From NCBI GenBank assembly GCA_003344405.1, contig NOWV01000121.1:124001-188000 (forward strand): 64,000 nt of DNA, given 5' to 3'. Every line of letters begins with the position of its first letter. The stretch's first letter is position 1. A program made the translations under genes and the position numbers. This document shows, in pieces, positions 1-14,100 of the stretch. Source of the DNA: Trichoplax sp. H2 (taxonomy: Eukaryota > Placozoa > Uniplacotomia > Trichoplacea). The notes beneath the pieces are model-generated. The model saw nothing but the letters and a program-made list of their open reading frames with translations, was not told where the DNA came from and ran no database searches.

Positions 1-361
1 ACAATTGTTCAATTATACTGTATATTCATTATTCATCGATTGCAGTTGAATCTAGAGTTGTCGATATTAAGAGTTTTTGTTACTATGATACACCATGGAC
101 AACCAAATACCATTGTTGTACGGTAGTAGTCTGTGTATTCAAGTATTCAATGCCTACAGGTTATTGGTTATAAGCTGTACGGATAGACTAAAATTGTACT
201 CTCATTCCTATTCTCTACTTGCATTAAAACTATTTTCCTGTTGATGTAAAGCACACTAGTTTGCAGTACATGTCGTTGTTGTAGTACTTTTATTTTACTG
301 TTAAAATAAACTTATTAGAGTATCTAAGCTGAACGTAATTTCTGCTTTACTATGACTTCAG

Positions 362-3300
362 TCAAGAGCGAGACCAATGAAAGAAATACTGAATCGCTTG
401 CGTAAATATGATTCGCTACAAATTATTACCTTCCAAGATGACGTCATTCTTAATGAACCGGTCGAAAAATGGCCCTGTTGTGATTGCTTGATAGCTTTCT
501 ACTCTTCTGGATTTCCCTTGAAGAAGGCGATAGAGTATGCACAGTTACGAAAGCCGTTTCTCCTTAATGATTTAACGATGCAATACGACTTGATGGACAG
601 GTACGAAAATACTATCTTAAAAATTTTCAGGCTATCTAATTGAACTTTAACAAGCTCACGTTTGTCCAATTTCCGTATACATTTTATGCAAATGTTGGAT
701 AGAATAAACTTTAATCTGTACGATTTATAAATGTGCCCTTTGTAATAATCAATATGTCTTGTTTACGATATCCAGAGCAAAGGTCTACAGGATTTTAAAA
801 AAACATGAGATACCAATACCTAGATATACCATCTTGGAAAGAAATTTAGACAATGAAAATGATGGTCAGAGTAAGTTTTACTGTATAAAGACTGTAAACT
901 TATAATTACCTTAACCATGGACTACTAGATATCTAGTAGTCCATTCCCTAACTGATTAAAGCATATGCCCATCTTGTAAATAGTATCAAAGATAAGTCCA
1001 ATTAGGAATCCATGGAAAGGTACTAGTTTAGTGTAGACTAGTGAAACCTTTGCTATTTGACCTAAAATCTAGTAGAAAGTGTACATCAAGGCACATTTTA
1101 GAAATTTGAAGGATGCAGCAATAACATATGCAATAAAGCTAATGTATTAGCTACCTATATTCAGAAAGAATCCTAATTTCCTCTAATTACTAATAACCCA
1201 CCAAATCTTATTTATCGTACATCACAATAATAACTTACAGACATTGATGAACTTGAAGATATCTTAAAAGTTAGTGGGGAAATATTCCACAAACCCTTTG
1301 TTGAAAAACCAGTATCGGCTGAAGATCATAATATTGTCATATATTATCCTTCTTCCGCTGGAGGTGGAAGCCAGCGACTATTTCGTAAGGTTAGCAAGAT
1401 CCTCTGCAAGTATATTCAACTTCTGCACGCTAAAATTATTAAGGTGCTTAAATTACAGTTCAATATACTTGATTGATGGCCAAAGTTTATATATATACTA
1501 GATCGGCTCAAAATCAAGTGTTTACAAGCAAGAAAGCCACGTTAGAAGAGATGGGTCATACCTTTACGAGGAATTCATGCCCACAGAAGGAGTCGATGTT
1601 AAGGTACTAGACTTACTTGTCCACTTGCATAGCATTGTGCTCAACAAGTATGCAAGAGACTGCATCATTACAGAACAATTACAGCTTTACAGCGTTATAA
1701 TAGTGAGGTACTCATATAACTTTAGATCTACACAGTTGGACCAGAATATGCTCATGCTGAAGCTCGAAAATCACCAGTAAGTTACGACATCACCATTCGA
1801 GTAAATTATTGAAAAGTCACTTGTTGTAAACGATTGCATTGCCTACGCAAAATTCAGATACAGTATCAAAAAAGTAGCTTTTTTATATGTATTTTTATTT
1901 AAATAAAATTTAAATTTTTTTACTCACCTTTACAGGCATTAGATGGAGTTGTTGAGAGAGATATACAAGGGAAAGAAGTTCGATATCCTATCATTTTGAC
2001 AGCTGCTGAAAAAACTATTGCCAGAAAAGTGTGTCTAGCGTTTAAGGTGATTTGTAATATTGCAATTGCAAATTAAACTGTTTAGGAAAGCTGACTTCAT
2101 TGGAATGCGTAACCGCCTTATTGAAATGATTTGTAAAAATTGTAGCAAACTGTTTGCGGTTTTGATTTACTAAGAGCAAACGGTAAATCGTATGTCTGTG
2201 ATGTAAATGGCTTTAGCTTCGTCAAAACATCTCAAAAGTATTATAACGACTGTGCACAAATTCTAGGGTAATGACCAATTTTTATTTCTATTGCCACAGT
2301 ACTAATCATAGACATCCTATACTTTAAACAATTTTTTTTTTGTCTTATAGTAATTTAACTGCTAACAGTGTCATTAAATTTTTCCCTAGACATATGATTT
2401 TGTCACATTTCTCACCTCAGCAGCCCATCCCCCTAGTAATATCTCGCAAGATGGATGATGTACCTTTAAGTATTAAAGTTAAGAATGGGTTGGTATTCTC
2501 AATTTGCACTATACTACGTATTAATACTCTTGTTGATATTGGTACCCTAATTCATTTAGCCTAGAACTCCGTTGTGTTATCGCTATAATGCGTCACGGTG
2601 ATCGTACGCCAAAGCAGAAGCTCAAAATGCATGTAAACCATGAAAAGTAAGCAGAATTTCATGTACTAATATAGAATATACTTCTTAGCAACTACAGAAA
2701 TTATATAGTGAACTAACTATAGCATTGGATTGTTCTTTAGATTTATCGAAATCTTTCGAAAATATGGTGGAAGTGAACGTAAAAATTTGAAATTAAAAAA
2801 ACCGAAACAATTACAAGTAATCCAATCGAAACTAAATTACCTATTCTCTTCACTCATTCGTTAATAAAACTTATTTCTATGCCTTAAAATACGACTAACA
2901 TTATCTTACACATCATTTTGGTTAGGAAATTTTAGACATTGTTCGAGAATTGCTATTTACCTTTGACTCGAACCAGGACAAGACTATCTTTGAATCTTAC
3001 GAAAAATTACAACAGCTGCGCGCAGTCCTAGAAATGTACAACATAAAAATGAAACATTACGTTATCTTTCTAATCTTACTACTTTAAATGTTTTATTTCA
3101 ACTCTGTAGTAGGTATTTACAACAACTCCAGTCTTTGTAACACATGGATATTTTCACTGAAAATATAGGTACGGTCATTTCTCTGGTATAAATAGAAAGG
3201 TCCAATTAAAGTGTATGAACAAAAGAATTAGAGCTGACGGTAACAGCAACAGTAGCGACGATAACAGAGGTGACTATTAAAAAGAGAGAGAAAAATGCTT

Positions 3301-6300
3301 GTAAATATTTATAGAGCAAAAATTATTCCTTTACATCAAACAATGAACTTTTCGATCTTAAGCTTCTAGGCCTAGCTTACTCTTGATTGCAAAGTGGGGA
3401 GGTGAACTAACACCTTTAGGACGTAGTGAAGCTGAGCGCTTGGGTTGTGCTTTTAGATGTATATACCCAAGTGGTCAAGGTGCATTATCTACTTCTTATT
3501 TTAATACGAGGATAAGTTGAAAAATTTGGTTAAACTCCTATAAATAAGCATTCCTTTTATGTAAATATTATAGGAGAGTATAGTAACTATCCAGGATCCG
3601 GCTTCCTGAGATTACACAGCACTTATCGACACGACCTGAAGATTTATTCTTCCGATGAGGGTCGTGTGCAAACGACTGCCGCCAGCTTTGCGAAAGTATA
3701 TAATTATTAAATGTTTGATTTACAAGTTTTATTATAGTTACGAACTATTTATCGCTATCCCCAATTAATTTGGAAGATGCTCTGCTTTTATTTTGTTAGG
3801 GTTTACTCGACCTTGAGTGTGGCTTAACTCCCATACTGGTCCATTTAGTGAAGAGTAACCACACCAATAGGATGTTAGACACGTCAACGCATGCAGAAAG
3901 CCTCATGATGGAGTAAGCACCTTTTTGTTAATTGATCACTGCAATGGGATCAGATATATACTAAGTCTATTCTGCTAGAGTAAAAAGTCGTTTACATGAG
4001 ATCTTGCAAAAAGATGAAAACTTTACAGAAGAAGACTATGCTTATGTACGTTAGGATTTTAATTTTTAGTACTTATAACAAAGATTTGGTGTCCTCTTTC
4101 TCCTTCTTAAATAAGTAATTTCCTATTACGTGAATTAATTTATTACTCTTATAGCTTTCATCTGTGAAATCAAATTCCATTATTGCAGCAATGAAAATGA
4201 TAGGAAATCCTCGCAGAGCTTGTCAAAAAGTGTTTGAATTAGTTCGATCTCTTACCAAACAATTAAAAGGTCTTATAGAAATTTCTGAAAACCAAACAGA
4301 AGGTAATAGATAATTCAGTTTTATGTTCAGATGTCGTTATAAATATCGTTACTAATTATTGATGGCACTTTCTATACATCTTTATAAGAGCCGTTGTTGT
4401 ATATGGGTGAAAGTTTGGTAATGATGTATAAAAGATGGACAAAACTGGAAAAGGTTAAGCCAATTAAATTCATTCAAATTTTATTCTTCTCAGAACGTAT
4501 AAGTTTCATTCGTAATGCCACAATTTAGGAATTTAAGAGAAATGATTTATTCGAAATTAGTAAGATACCGGATATTTACGATTGCATTAAATATGATGCT
4601 CTGCATAACAGGTCAGAATATGAACTTGCTTGCTATACAATAAATGTAGATATATATATAATTCGATCATTTCTAAATATGAGTCCGTGTTACCGCAATG
4701 CACCATAAAATTACATTATCATCAAGCTTATTTATCCAATGTTAATAATAAGCCTTGTAAAATATTTTTTTTAAATTGGACTCGCTCTCATTTACTTACC
4801 AGAAACTAATAGTTATTATACTATACCTGCTATCTTGACAGTCAACTCAGTATAGTAAGCTACAGGAATATACTATCAGAAATATACAGCAACATGGCTA
4901 TGTATAATTTAATAGAATTCTGCAACTACATGTATACTTCATTAACTATAATGTGATACGAATTTATAGTAAAGCTTGCTACAATTTTACTATAAATTTC
5001 GTATCTTAGTAGCTATAACTAATAGTATTAGGAACGTAAGCATAATGATCACTATCAAGGAACAGCGTAAAGAGTACGATAATTGTGAAATTTATGTATA
5101 ATTTTGCTGTCGGCCTAAGTTCAGTGAATTACATTTGTATCATTATAGGGCTTCTTTGCAGTAATATGACGTAGCCCTGTTAATATCTTTTACAATAACA
5201 TAATTGCAAAACGAGAATTAGTGTACTTATTTCAAATATCCAAATAATTAACAGATCTCAATTGTTAATTAACTTTTTACCATCTAGAGATTTACGACTT
5301 GATAATATACACGATCTTTATAAAGCCGTAAAACCTTTAGCTGATATTGTAATTCCACTGGTAAGATTAGTATCATGCCTTTTTTCTTTGACTTCAATAA
5401 TTAATCTATTACTTCATTTAGATTCTTAAACCATAAATTGCATTTGTTGTAACGATATAGGAATACGGCATTACCGGTGAAGAGAAACACGAAATAAGCG
5501 AAAAGATTTGTCATAATCTTTTTCGGAAGTTGCGAGCTGATTTGCAGCATAACATCTGCTGCGATACGGAGTCTAGTAACAGGCTCAATCCGAAGTAATT
5601 TCAATTATAATCAATACGCAAAAAAATACAACAAGCTTTCGTAGATTTAAAATAGCCAGTTTAACCAGTGTGTTTTAGCTCTGGAGTAAACTGGTACTAA
5701 CAACGGATTACTTGACCTATTATAAAATTTGCAAAATAAAAATTAGATACTCCCAAGGTGTCATTACGCCTGATCGGCACGTTCGGACGCGACTTTATTT
5801 TACCAGTGAAAGTCATATCCACACCCTATTATCTGCTATCCGCGATAGCAAATTATGTGATGTAAGAAAAAATTCTACAGCACTGCAACTACTCATATGT
5901 GCCTTTAATAAACTCCGGTTCATAATACTATATCTTTCAGGCGTCTGATAAACAATGGACTAAGTCAATGGAATGTATGGAAGATATCTCTGAATTGAAT
6001 TATCTGACTCAAATTGTTTTCATGCTGTATGAGGATCCCAGTCAAGATGTTAGTTCGGAACAGAAATATAGAGTTACACTACACTTTAGTGCAGGAGATC
6101 GGCTGCTAGAAGAGCAACTTGGTGAAAAGTCCATTTATAGAAAGGTATCAGAAAATAGTAATTTTAACGATAAAACGTCAGTTAAAGAGGCTCCTTCCAA
6201 AAAAGATGGAACTGATGCTCCTATCGAAAGTAGCACAGATGACAATTCAGGTAAGAAGTTCATATTCACTTTAAATACTGTACAGTATGTACTGTATGCT

Positions 6301-7983
6301 GCCAAATAGCGTAATTACTTTACGCAACTTTTAGACTTTTGTGAATGAATGAATGAATGAATTCAGTGGGCCCCACTATTAATTAATTTTTTTATCCTCT
6401 ACTTTTAATTACCATAGTTTTCAAAGCTAGACGCTACTCATCAGATAACGGTTTGTAATACATAAATATTCGGTGAGTCAGTACTTTTTTCAAGTTTTTA
6501 TAACACAATTATTATTATAATATTTAATAGACATAGCCAGAATCAGAGCTACTAAAAAAGTGACAGGATATAGCAGTGATGTTTCGTCATTGCTTGATCA
6601 GGCAACCCTTGAACAACCAATCCCAATGAACGGACTTATTGGTGATTAATTTACGCGCTATTATGTTAAAATACATTTTATTCGATGTCAATTTTTGAAA
6701 ATTTTAATTTTTATTAGCGTTATATGGCCCAATTACTGTGGGTCGGTAATTACTGACAATTTTTGGGGTCCCGTAATACCAGTTTCGCCTATAACCGTCG
6801 AAGAATTTAGTCATTTTATATCATTTATAGTCCTTTACCATGATTTATATACTGCGTTTTACCCCTGAAAATAATAGTGGAATACAGTAGTTGGACTGCC
6901 CCATACGAGTAATACTTATTTATTTTTTTGTTGTTTGTATAAGTGCATCAGTTTTACAGCTTTAGAATGTAGTAACTTTTCCATTAGCTCGCCATGTTTA
7001 TATCGTTCATCGTAAATTAATCGGGATATATCACATTATCAGAATTTTCTATATTTAGAATTAAAATTCGTAATGGGTAAAAATAGTTAAGGTAGTCATA
7101 ATCAGCATACTGAGACCTACCGATTGGTCTTATAAGTCAATAATTCTACGACTACTATAGTATATGATACACGCTTAGCAGTCGTTGCATATGGCGCGCT
7201 TGGGTCAAGGACATTTAATGACCACTTCAACATGGCTTCCGTGAGTGTATTAGACTACCATCTTTCTCTTCCTCATTAAATAGATGATGATGAGGAGTAC
7301 GATAGTAGTTTTACAGCAGATAATCTGTGGAAGAAATGCCACGGATTGTGATTATCGATGATTCTAATGGATAATCCACCAAATCGTCGATTACAAATCA
7401 TCCATAGGTAAATGGAGAAAAAGGAAAGACATCCAAGATTGAGCAAGGAACCTAACTCCGCTAAAATACCGATCGTTACTGTAATACATATGAGATTCTA
7501 GCTTCTCTTTATACAATAGTACTACTGAAACTTTATTTTTCACTTAATTGTTATTATTTTAATGTTAAATGTATTTGCTTCATTCTGGGCAGAAACAAAT
7601 CGGTTGTAGTCAATTAAGTAAATTACTATGGGCGTTTCTTTGTATAGGGTTTTTTGTTTTTTGAGTAGATTGTTTTATTTTTAGTTTAAATTTACACTGT
7701 TATGTACGGTGGTGGTCCACGAAAGTTATCATTCTTAATTGAATACTATGTAATACGTTTAGAATACCTAGTATTTTAGTCTTTATTTTTCTAAAAGCTA
7801 CTAACATATATGCCTTGCTATTATTTCTTTTATTTAATTAATCTAGGTGTATCAAGTCAACCTCTAATCCCTACTGTTTATCCTTTAATGACAATACACA
7901 ACTCGTTAACATTGAGCCAAGTAAATAGCTTTTTAGAAGCCGCCATAAAATCACAAGATAAATTTTTTGAAGTATTAACTTAA
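362..7983 (+). CDS. PPIP5K: Diphosphoinositol-pentakisphosphate kinase (PPIP5K/VIP), 5'-partial
   Basis: Dual kinase/phosphatase that makes and breaks inositol pyrophosphates (1-InsP7, InsP8) in the cytosol. I see 25 exons: 362-600, 776-870, 1241-1389, 1502-1603, 1726-1776, 1936-2046, 2146-2267, 2351-2488, 2560-2646, 2741-2816, 2926-3035, 3169-3210, 3370-3479, 3574-3695, 3800-3912, 3979-4045, 4155-4302, 4389-4453, 4529-4611, 5288-5360, 5461-5594, 5747-5861, 5941-6250, 6531-6641, 7847-7983; about 969 codons. The N-terminal ATP-grasp kinase shows [22 protein letters not shown] and [10 protein letters not shown]. The histidine-phosphatase domain shows [30 protein letters not shown] and [12 protein letters not shown]. 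The last exon carries the conserved tail motif [14 protein letters not shown]. The first ~15-50 residues are missing: exon 362 opens after an acceptor, and no upstream exon is evident in 1-361. The C-terminal tail is much shorter than in vertebrates. The exon 8/9 junction (donor GTTGGT) is the weakest. Confidence 0.95.
917..944. repeat. 28-nt perfect palindrome in PPIP5K intron 2
   Basis: The arms start ATGGACTACTAGAT and continue with the exact reverse complement, without a loop. The same GGACTACTAG core occurs in the hairpin at 38949-38988. Confidence 0.85.
4955..5005. repeat. Foldback (inverted repeat) in PPIP5K intron 19
   Basis: A left arm at 4955-4973 (GATACGAATTTATAGTAAA) is mirrored by a right arm at 4986-5005 with one extra A, around a 12-nt loop. 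Its size and near-perfect pairing resemble a very small foldback insertion. No target-site duplication was established. Confidence 0.7.
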
Positions 7984-8074
7984 TCCTATTGCTTTATACA
8001 GTGTATGGTAATCTGTACTATTATACTGTAATTTTACAATAAGTATTATGCAATGTAATTTAATATAATTAAGA

Positions 8075-8080
8075 AATAAA
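8075..8080 (+). terminator. Poly(A) signal of PPIP5K
   Basis: AATAAA lies 92 bases after the PPIP5K stop codon, inside the 176-bp tail-to-tail spacer with MYCBPAP. The two transcripts therefore probably end close to, or overlap, each other. Confidence 0.6.
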
Positions 8081-8159
8081 TACACTGATTAATAGTTCTG
8101 TAATCCATTATCGTGCCATATCTGTATATTTTAGATATCAATTGAACTTAGAAATTTAT

Positions 8160-11100
8160 CTAATCATCACCATGATCAATATTAGATCCGTTCTTTGCTT
8201 TAATATCATCAAAAAGATATACCATCTTATCTATTGTGGCTTCCATCATGTTATAAACCTGTGAAATATGAATACAGTACAGTATTTGTATTAAAATTAG
8301 CCGTAATTCATAAGTAATAAAAGCACTACAATTCGCGTAGATAGAATATGAACATTTGAATGTACCAGCACGTTACATTCGACAAAACTATTAACTTGGA
8401 CAAAAATTTATATTTACAAAATCCCAATAAATTATTTATCAAATTTCAAATTTAAATCTCACTTGACTGTATAGCTTCTCCTTGTATTTCAATTCTATCG
8501 TCGGATCCGTTTTATCAACTGGAGTGGATGCTCGTGTTTGCTACAGAGGCATGTTAGAAAAAAACATACTTAATGCATCTAACTCATAAGAGGGGTAATT
8601 ACATTGTATACCATTTGTAGCTGAATATAAATGAAGCAAGTTGTACACTCGCTATGGCAGCTGATTCAATCTCTAAATTAATATCGGTAATTACATACGT
8701 CATGATATTCTTGTGATGAAGTCGTTGTTGATTTTAGTCGATCTAAAAAATAATGTAGGATTTTAACTTGGTCGTGTAAATCATGAAAACTTTTTATCAT
8801 CAGACAAGAAGATGTTCATATCTTCGAAGATCACCTCTGTGTTTTGACTTAGAGGTTCGAATCGTCCTTGATTGAGGTCTAAGGCTGTCCTGTATTATAC
8901 ATAAAGGGTACAGTTAAGTTTGTTAAATGATATGGTTTTCATCAAGAACAGCATTATCTTAAATTTTCGAAACACTATTTTTCATGAGTTTATACTACTA
9001 AATTTGTAGCCGATAGAGTTATTTATTACTGATTAAATAACAGATACTTTACTTTAACTTACAAAGTCTTTATCATCCTTTTTGTTTGGCTTTTTACTTC
9101 TTGATTCCGATTTCTTTGTAGATTCTGACCGCGTAGTTTCGGATGCTGTCATTTTCTTTTTAGTTGTCGTAGCTGTACGAAATTATATGGTAAGTATTGT
9201 ATGATCTGATAGCATCCTTTGTTTATTAATATTAAATAATGTTTTTCATTAGTAGTATTAAGTAATGTAAGCCTATATCTCATAATTGTAACGTACTGTT
9301 GTACACGTAGTTACAATCAGAAACTAGTTCATGGTCCTAATTATTTAATCACAAAATGGTATCGTGAAGGCAACAAATTTTAGTTACCTACCCCAGCCCT
9401 CCAGTTCTAGTGATTCCTGACTAATCTTATTTGCTACTACTATTTGAATTGTAATATTATCTTTCTCAATTACATGAGTTATAAATCTAATTATATATAG
9501 CATGCTCTATTTTGGGTTAAATCATTTAGATCTCATTGTAAAACATTTATACGCAACTCTACGGTAAATCTACAATCTGCCTACAATGCGCAACCCACGT
9601 TCTTAATTACAATATCACTATGAATACAATCTAAGGTACTGGCTCTATAACTAAGTAAACTTATGTATCTTCACAATGTCGAAAACAAAGTATTGTTTAC
9701 CTGCATCTTCCTCTTCTAAACTTTCTTTTTCGGGTAATCCTAGTATACTCCTCAACGTAACTCCATAATTTGCTATGGAGTCCATTAAATTAATTAACAG
9801 ACTATATCTAAATAAATAAATATAAAATTAAGATAATTTATTTGATCCTAATTCATTAATGAATGATGATAAATAAAATATTCCAATGATAGTAAAGATT
9901 AAACTTTTCAATAAAAGGTGAGATATAGTCCTTATTCTGAGCATATACGTACCCAACCGAATACATTTGTTGTTTTAATGGTGTAAGTATTGGGAATGAC
10001 AGCATATTGATTGCGTTGTTCATTCGTTGCAGACAATCATTCTTCCAACTGTCATCCTCTAAGGTTAATATTTTCTATTCATGGAAAGTTTAATTGGTTA
10101 TCAATAAATATAATTTAATTTTTCACAACCATTCCTTCTGCATTAAAGGTGTAATCATAGGATTTCAAATTATCCTAAAATCAAGTACTCCTTGCACACT
10201 TCTACTAGTGACACTTCTTTACATATAAATTATCCTGATTAAATTAAGTTGCAGTCTTTCCTGAATAAGTTTTATTACCGAGCTGATAATTAACTAATTT
10301 AAATTAAATTCCATTCCATATAAAAATAATATTTTTCTTTCAATATCTTGAGTAATTAATATTTTAAATGGTAGCTACTACCTCAGAATGAAAGTACTAG
10401 TTGAGCTACGAATTTGATATGGTTTATAATAAGTAAGTTTACATTGATTATCCGATAGTTAGCTACCAATTTTACCTCCTCAAGCATATCAATGCTCCAA
10501 TCCCACGGTACATCGGGCTCAGGTGGCTCAAAATAATCGTTCTGTCGATCTGCTAAATCATTCTTAGCTCCTCTAAAATTTTTATCTTGTTTATCTTGCT
10601 TATCAGATTTAGACATCTTGTCATATCGATCACTTTTCCCAGATTTATCCTTAATTCAAAAAATCAGCTCAGACTTGGTAACTCACTTTGCAAAACAAAT
10701 TTAAAACAATTGCTAACTACAAAATAGTCAAAACATACGTCATCTTATGTTATCGAATCGCAACTTATTATAATAATCACTATTAATCAGATAGCTTATA
10801 ATGCTCGAAAGTTACTATTAACGAATCCTGTGGTTCGGTTCGTAGATCCAACCTGTTTGCTTCCTTTTTCGATCTTGACATCTTCGGTATTTTCTAGATA
10901 TTCCGGAGGTATCGGCTGATGAATGTGGTACCATATCATTTTTAGTTCATTAATGCCGTCCGGGCGATAATATAGCTGTATAAATTTAATTTAATTTAAT
11001 CGAAGATAATCAGATTAAAAATGACTACCAATCACAATCAGATGCAAAAAATTGAAATCGATGATTATCCAATACATGAAAGTCAAAAAGATTAATTTAG

Positions 11101-14100
11101 ATAATAAATTTCATGAACATTACACCTCATACTAATTTTTTTAGCTGGTAACAGCGATAGCTATATTTACGTGTTATCAAGTCCTTATCTAAACTTATAT
11201 ATAATCTAATTTAGAAATTTTGACTTCTATTACATATGTAGTAAATATACGTAAATCTTTATGAACATTACAATCTAAGGAAAACTTACACCAGGATTCC
11301 GTCTTTCAAATAATTCTTCTGGTGTAATATGAGCATCTACTGGAGATAAAGAACGTGGAGGTGTTTTCACATCCTCAATAATATCATCAAGTAGTTGATT
11401 TACGGCATAAAGAGCCTGTTTTCTTCTTAATTCTGCCTGCAAATTTGTTATCAAAAAGGAATGTGTATTTAAATACCATTTAAATTATAAAATTCATTTA
11501 CGAATACGAAAAACAAAAATTAGAGCATAAAGCACAAATTTTAACTAAGTTTTCTCATCATTCATGTTAGCATATGATGCGAATTCATTTGAAATTCTGT
11601 AAGTATACATTGTAATATTGATTGTATTTTGCTTTACCTCAATTTTTGATCTTTTATCTTTATTAATATCTTCTTCCAGTGCAACGCCTCGTAAAACAAC
11701 TTTGATTGCAGCACCGCCACATAATGTCGGTTTAGTATTCATGCACCATGTTTCCGTAAATATTCCAGGATTAGATGACTTAAAGGTAAATGGAAACTTC
11801 ATCTTCTGTCCGGGCATGATCATATCTTAAGGTAGCACAATAATAAAAATTTCAGTGATTTCGTCGAGTTATTTCACACTTATAGCTATCTTACATTAAA
11901 TTACTAAAATTAATAGTTGCATACTACGAATTAAAATTGTGCTACCATCTTGTTTCATTGCAATAGCAGGTATTGCTCTATTTTCAGTTGCATTTTATTG
12001 AAATTTATAAGACTGCAAACGGATTTTATGTAATAGCACTGAAGATATGAAACTGCACTTTAGATTGCATAGATTTAGCTTTTGTTGTGTATAATATTGT
12101 AATAACATCATTACGTAAACCATAACGCGGAATTTATATTACTGCCAATATTAGAGAGAATGTAGCATTTTAGTTAATGAATTAAAATGATTCACTAATA
12201 TTTTACTTTAGTCTAAGGTCATATTGCCACTAGTTGGACTTCAGCGCGGAAATAGATTAATGTTGCCTATAGAAATGTTGCTATACTCTTATAGGCAAAA
12301 ATTGAGACAAACAGCTTTTGCTAACTATTCATGTTAGCACATGTGATGATAATGCTTGTAATCAACTAACTCGTAATATGATCACTATTACATAGTTGTT
12401 GATCAATTAGAACATTGAGTAAGATAATAACACTTTTTAAAGGAACAAATTGAAATGGTATAATCATAATATCTACATAACGTCTACATACCAACGCCCG
12501 TATTGAAGTAAAATCTTTGAGCTTTACCATACAAGATGCTATCGAGGGATTTATCGCTTGGTAAGTTCTGCAATGAGTACATAAATTTAAGATATCATAA
12601 GTTAGATAAAGTAAAACCAAGATTGTTTCTCTTAATAATCGTATTTGCAAGTAAGGATAACTTACCGTCCATGAGAAGTAGATAGTTGATGTGCCTAGGT
12701 TTTCGATATCTAGTGTCGTTGTGCTAACTTTGCCAGCGTAGGTTTCGAATAATACACGCGTAATAATAGCGACATCACTTTCAAGGCCACAATTTTCACC
12801 TTCCCAACGCACAGTTTGGCCGGCTACTGTAATACAGGGTCCAAGTATAGGTTGAGGTACACAGTCTGCATGCTGTTTAAATGGATCACTGAATAGAAAA
12901 TTAATTAATGGACTAATATTACTGAAATTGTCACGCGGTTTAATATATGTTACCGTATTAAAGTTAAATGAAATTCATTGACTTTTAACTCTTTAACACT
13001 AGATCTGAGTGGATTAGTATAGGTCATAACTTTCATATTTGAAGTAAAATCAAAAAATTATTTTTTTAAAGCATAAGCTATCATACTTACTTTATTTCAC
13101 TATCTGCTTCAGATAGGCTATCATCATTATATAATGAAGTATTAATATCAGATTGTTCACGCCCATCTTCCCAAAGCTTAGATCTTCCAATAACTGCTAA
13201 ACTTGAAATATCCTATCACAATAACAATAACATCAAAAATAAAAGTACTGTCAGAATTCACGGATAGAATTTGGTTCTACAAGGTAGTAATTTTGATATA
13301 TAGTTTATAAGTATTTGTTGTGATACCAATTATTTGACCTCATATTTATCTCATTACAAAGCTATACAGTTTATGCTATAAAGTTGTAGTAGAATCTAGA
13401 CATGAACAATTACGATATATATTATTACCGGCTTGTGAGGATCAATCAGTTTCATGCTCTCCTCTAACTCTTTCTTCCTATTTTGGAGATAGAGAGACTT
13501 ATCCCACGGATAATGAACGGTTGAGGAAGATCGAAAATTAATGCCTAAAATAAGATTTATTTTAAATACTTGTTATTTTGTTCTAAACCAGATCCTATTA
13601 TTGCCTATGCAGAGTCATGGTGATAAGTTCATTCAGTATAAACTTATAGCTGCTTTTATTAATTTAAGGCACTACTTAAATGATGAAAAAACTGTGTAAC
13701 TATACCCATTTCCTCTTTGATTAACGGATGTTTATCGATATGTTCAACAGGAACTCTTTGGCCTCGTTGACTTTTACCTAAAGTTAAACTTTGAAGTAGC
13801 AATATATTTTGATTTCGTTTAGTAATCTAGCGTAGCTTGCAGCCGATCGATAATTGTAGCTATAATTTGATCGCCTTTCTACTTCAATTTTTTACTATTA
13901 AATTAAAGGACCCAGCGCAATTTAAAATTTAGCGATAATATTACGTAATTTTAATTCTAGCAATTTGTGTAGATCAGCTTTTTGAGTTTTATTATGTAAG
14001 CTTGTAGCAATCCTTTTCAGCATAGTATCGTATTAAAATATCATTTGACCATGATGTTTACCTTATGCCGTTATCTTCGTTGCCAAGTCGGTCAGGTTGC

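Noticed and set aside
8849-8870. tRNA T-arm-like GGTTCGAATC
   Set aside because: No pairing acceptor, D or anticodon arms at the right distances; judged chance.
10383-10616. Separate small gene starting MSKSDKQDKQ
   Set aside because: The frame is open upstream to a phase-0 acceptor at 10649 and links MYCBPAP exons 18 and 20. Its ATG is internal.
12366-12812. 148-codon minus-strand open frame as its own gene
   Set aside because: Its first part is exon 14 of MYCBPAP (ASH-like domain). The rest reads through the intron after a clear GTAAGT donor.
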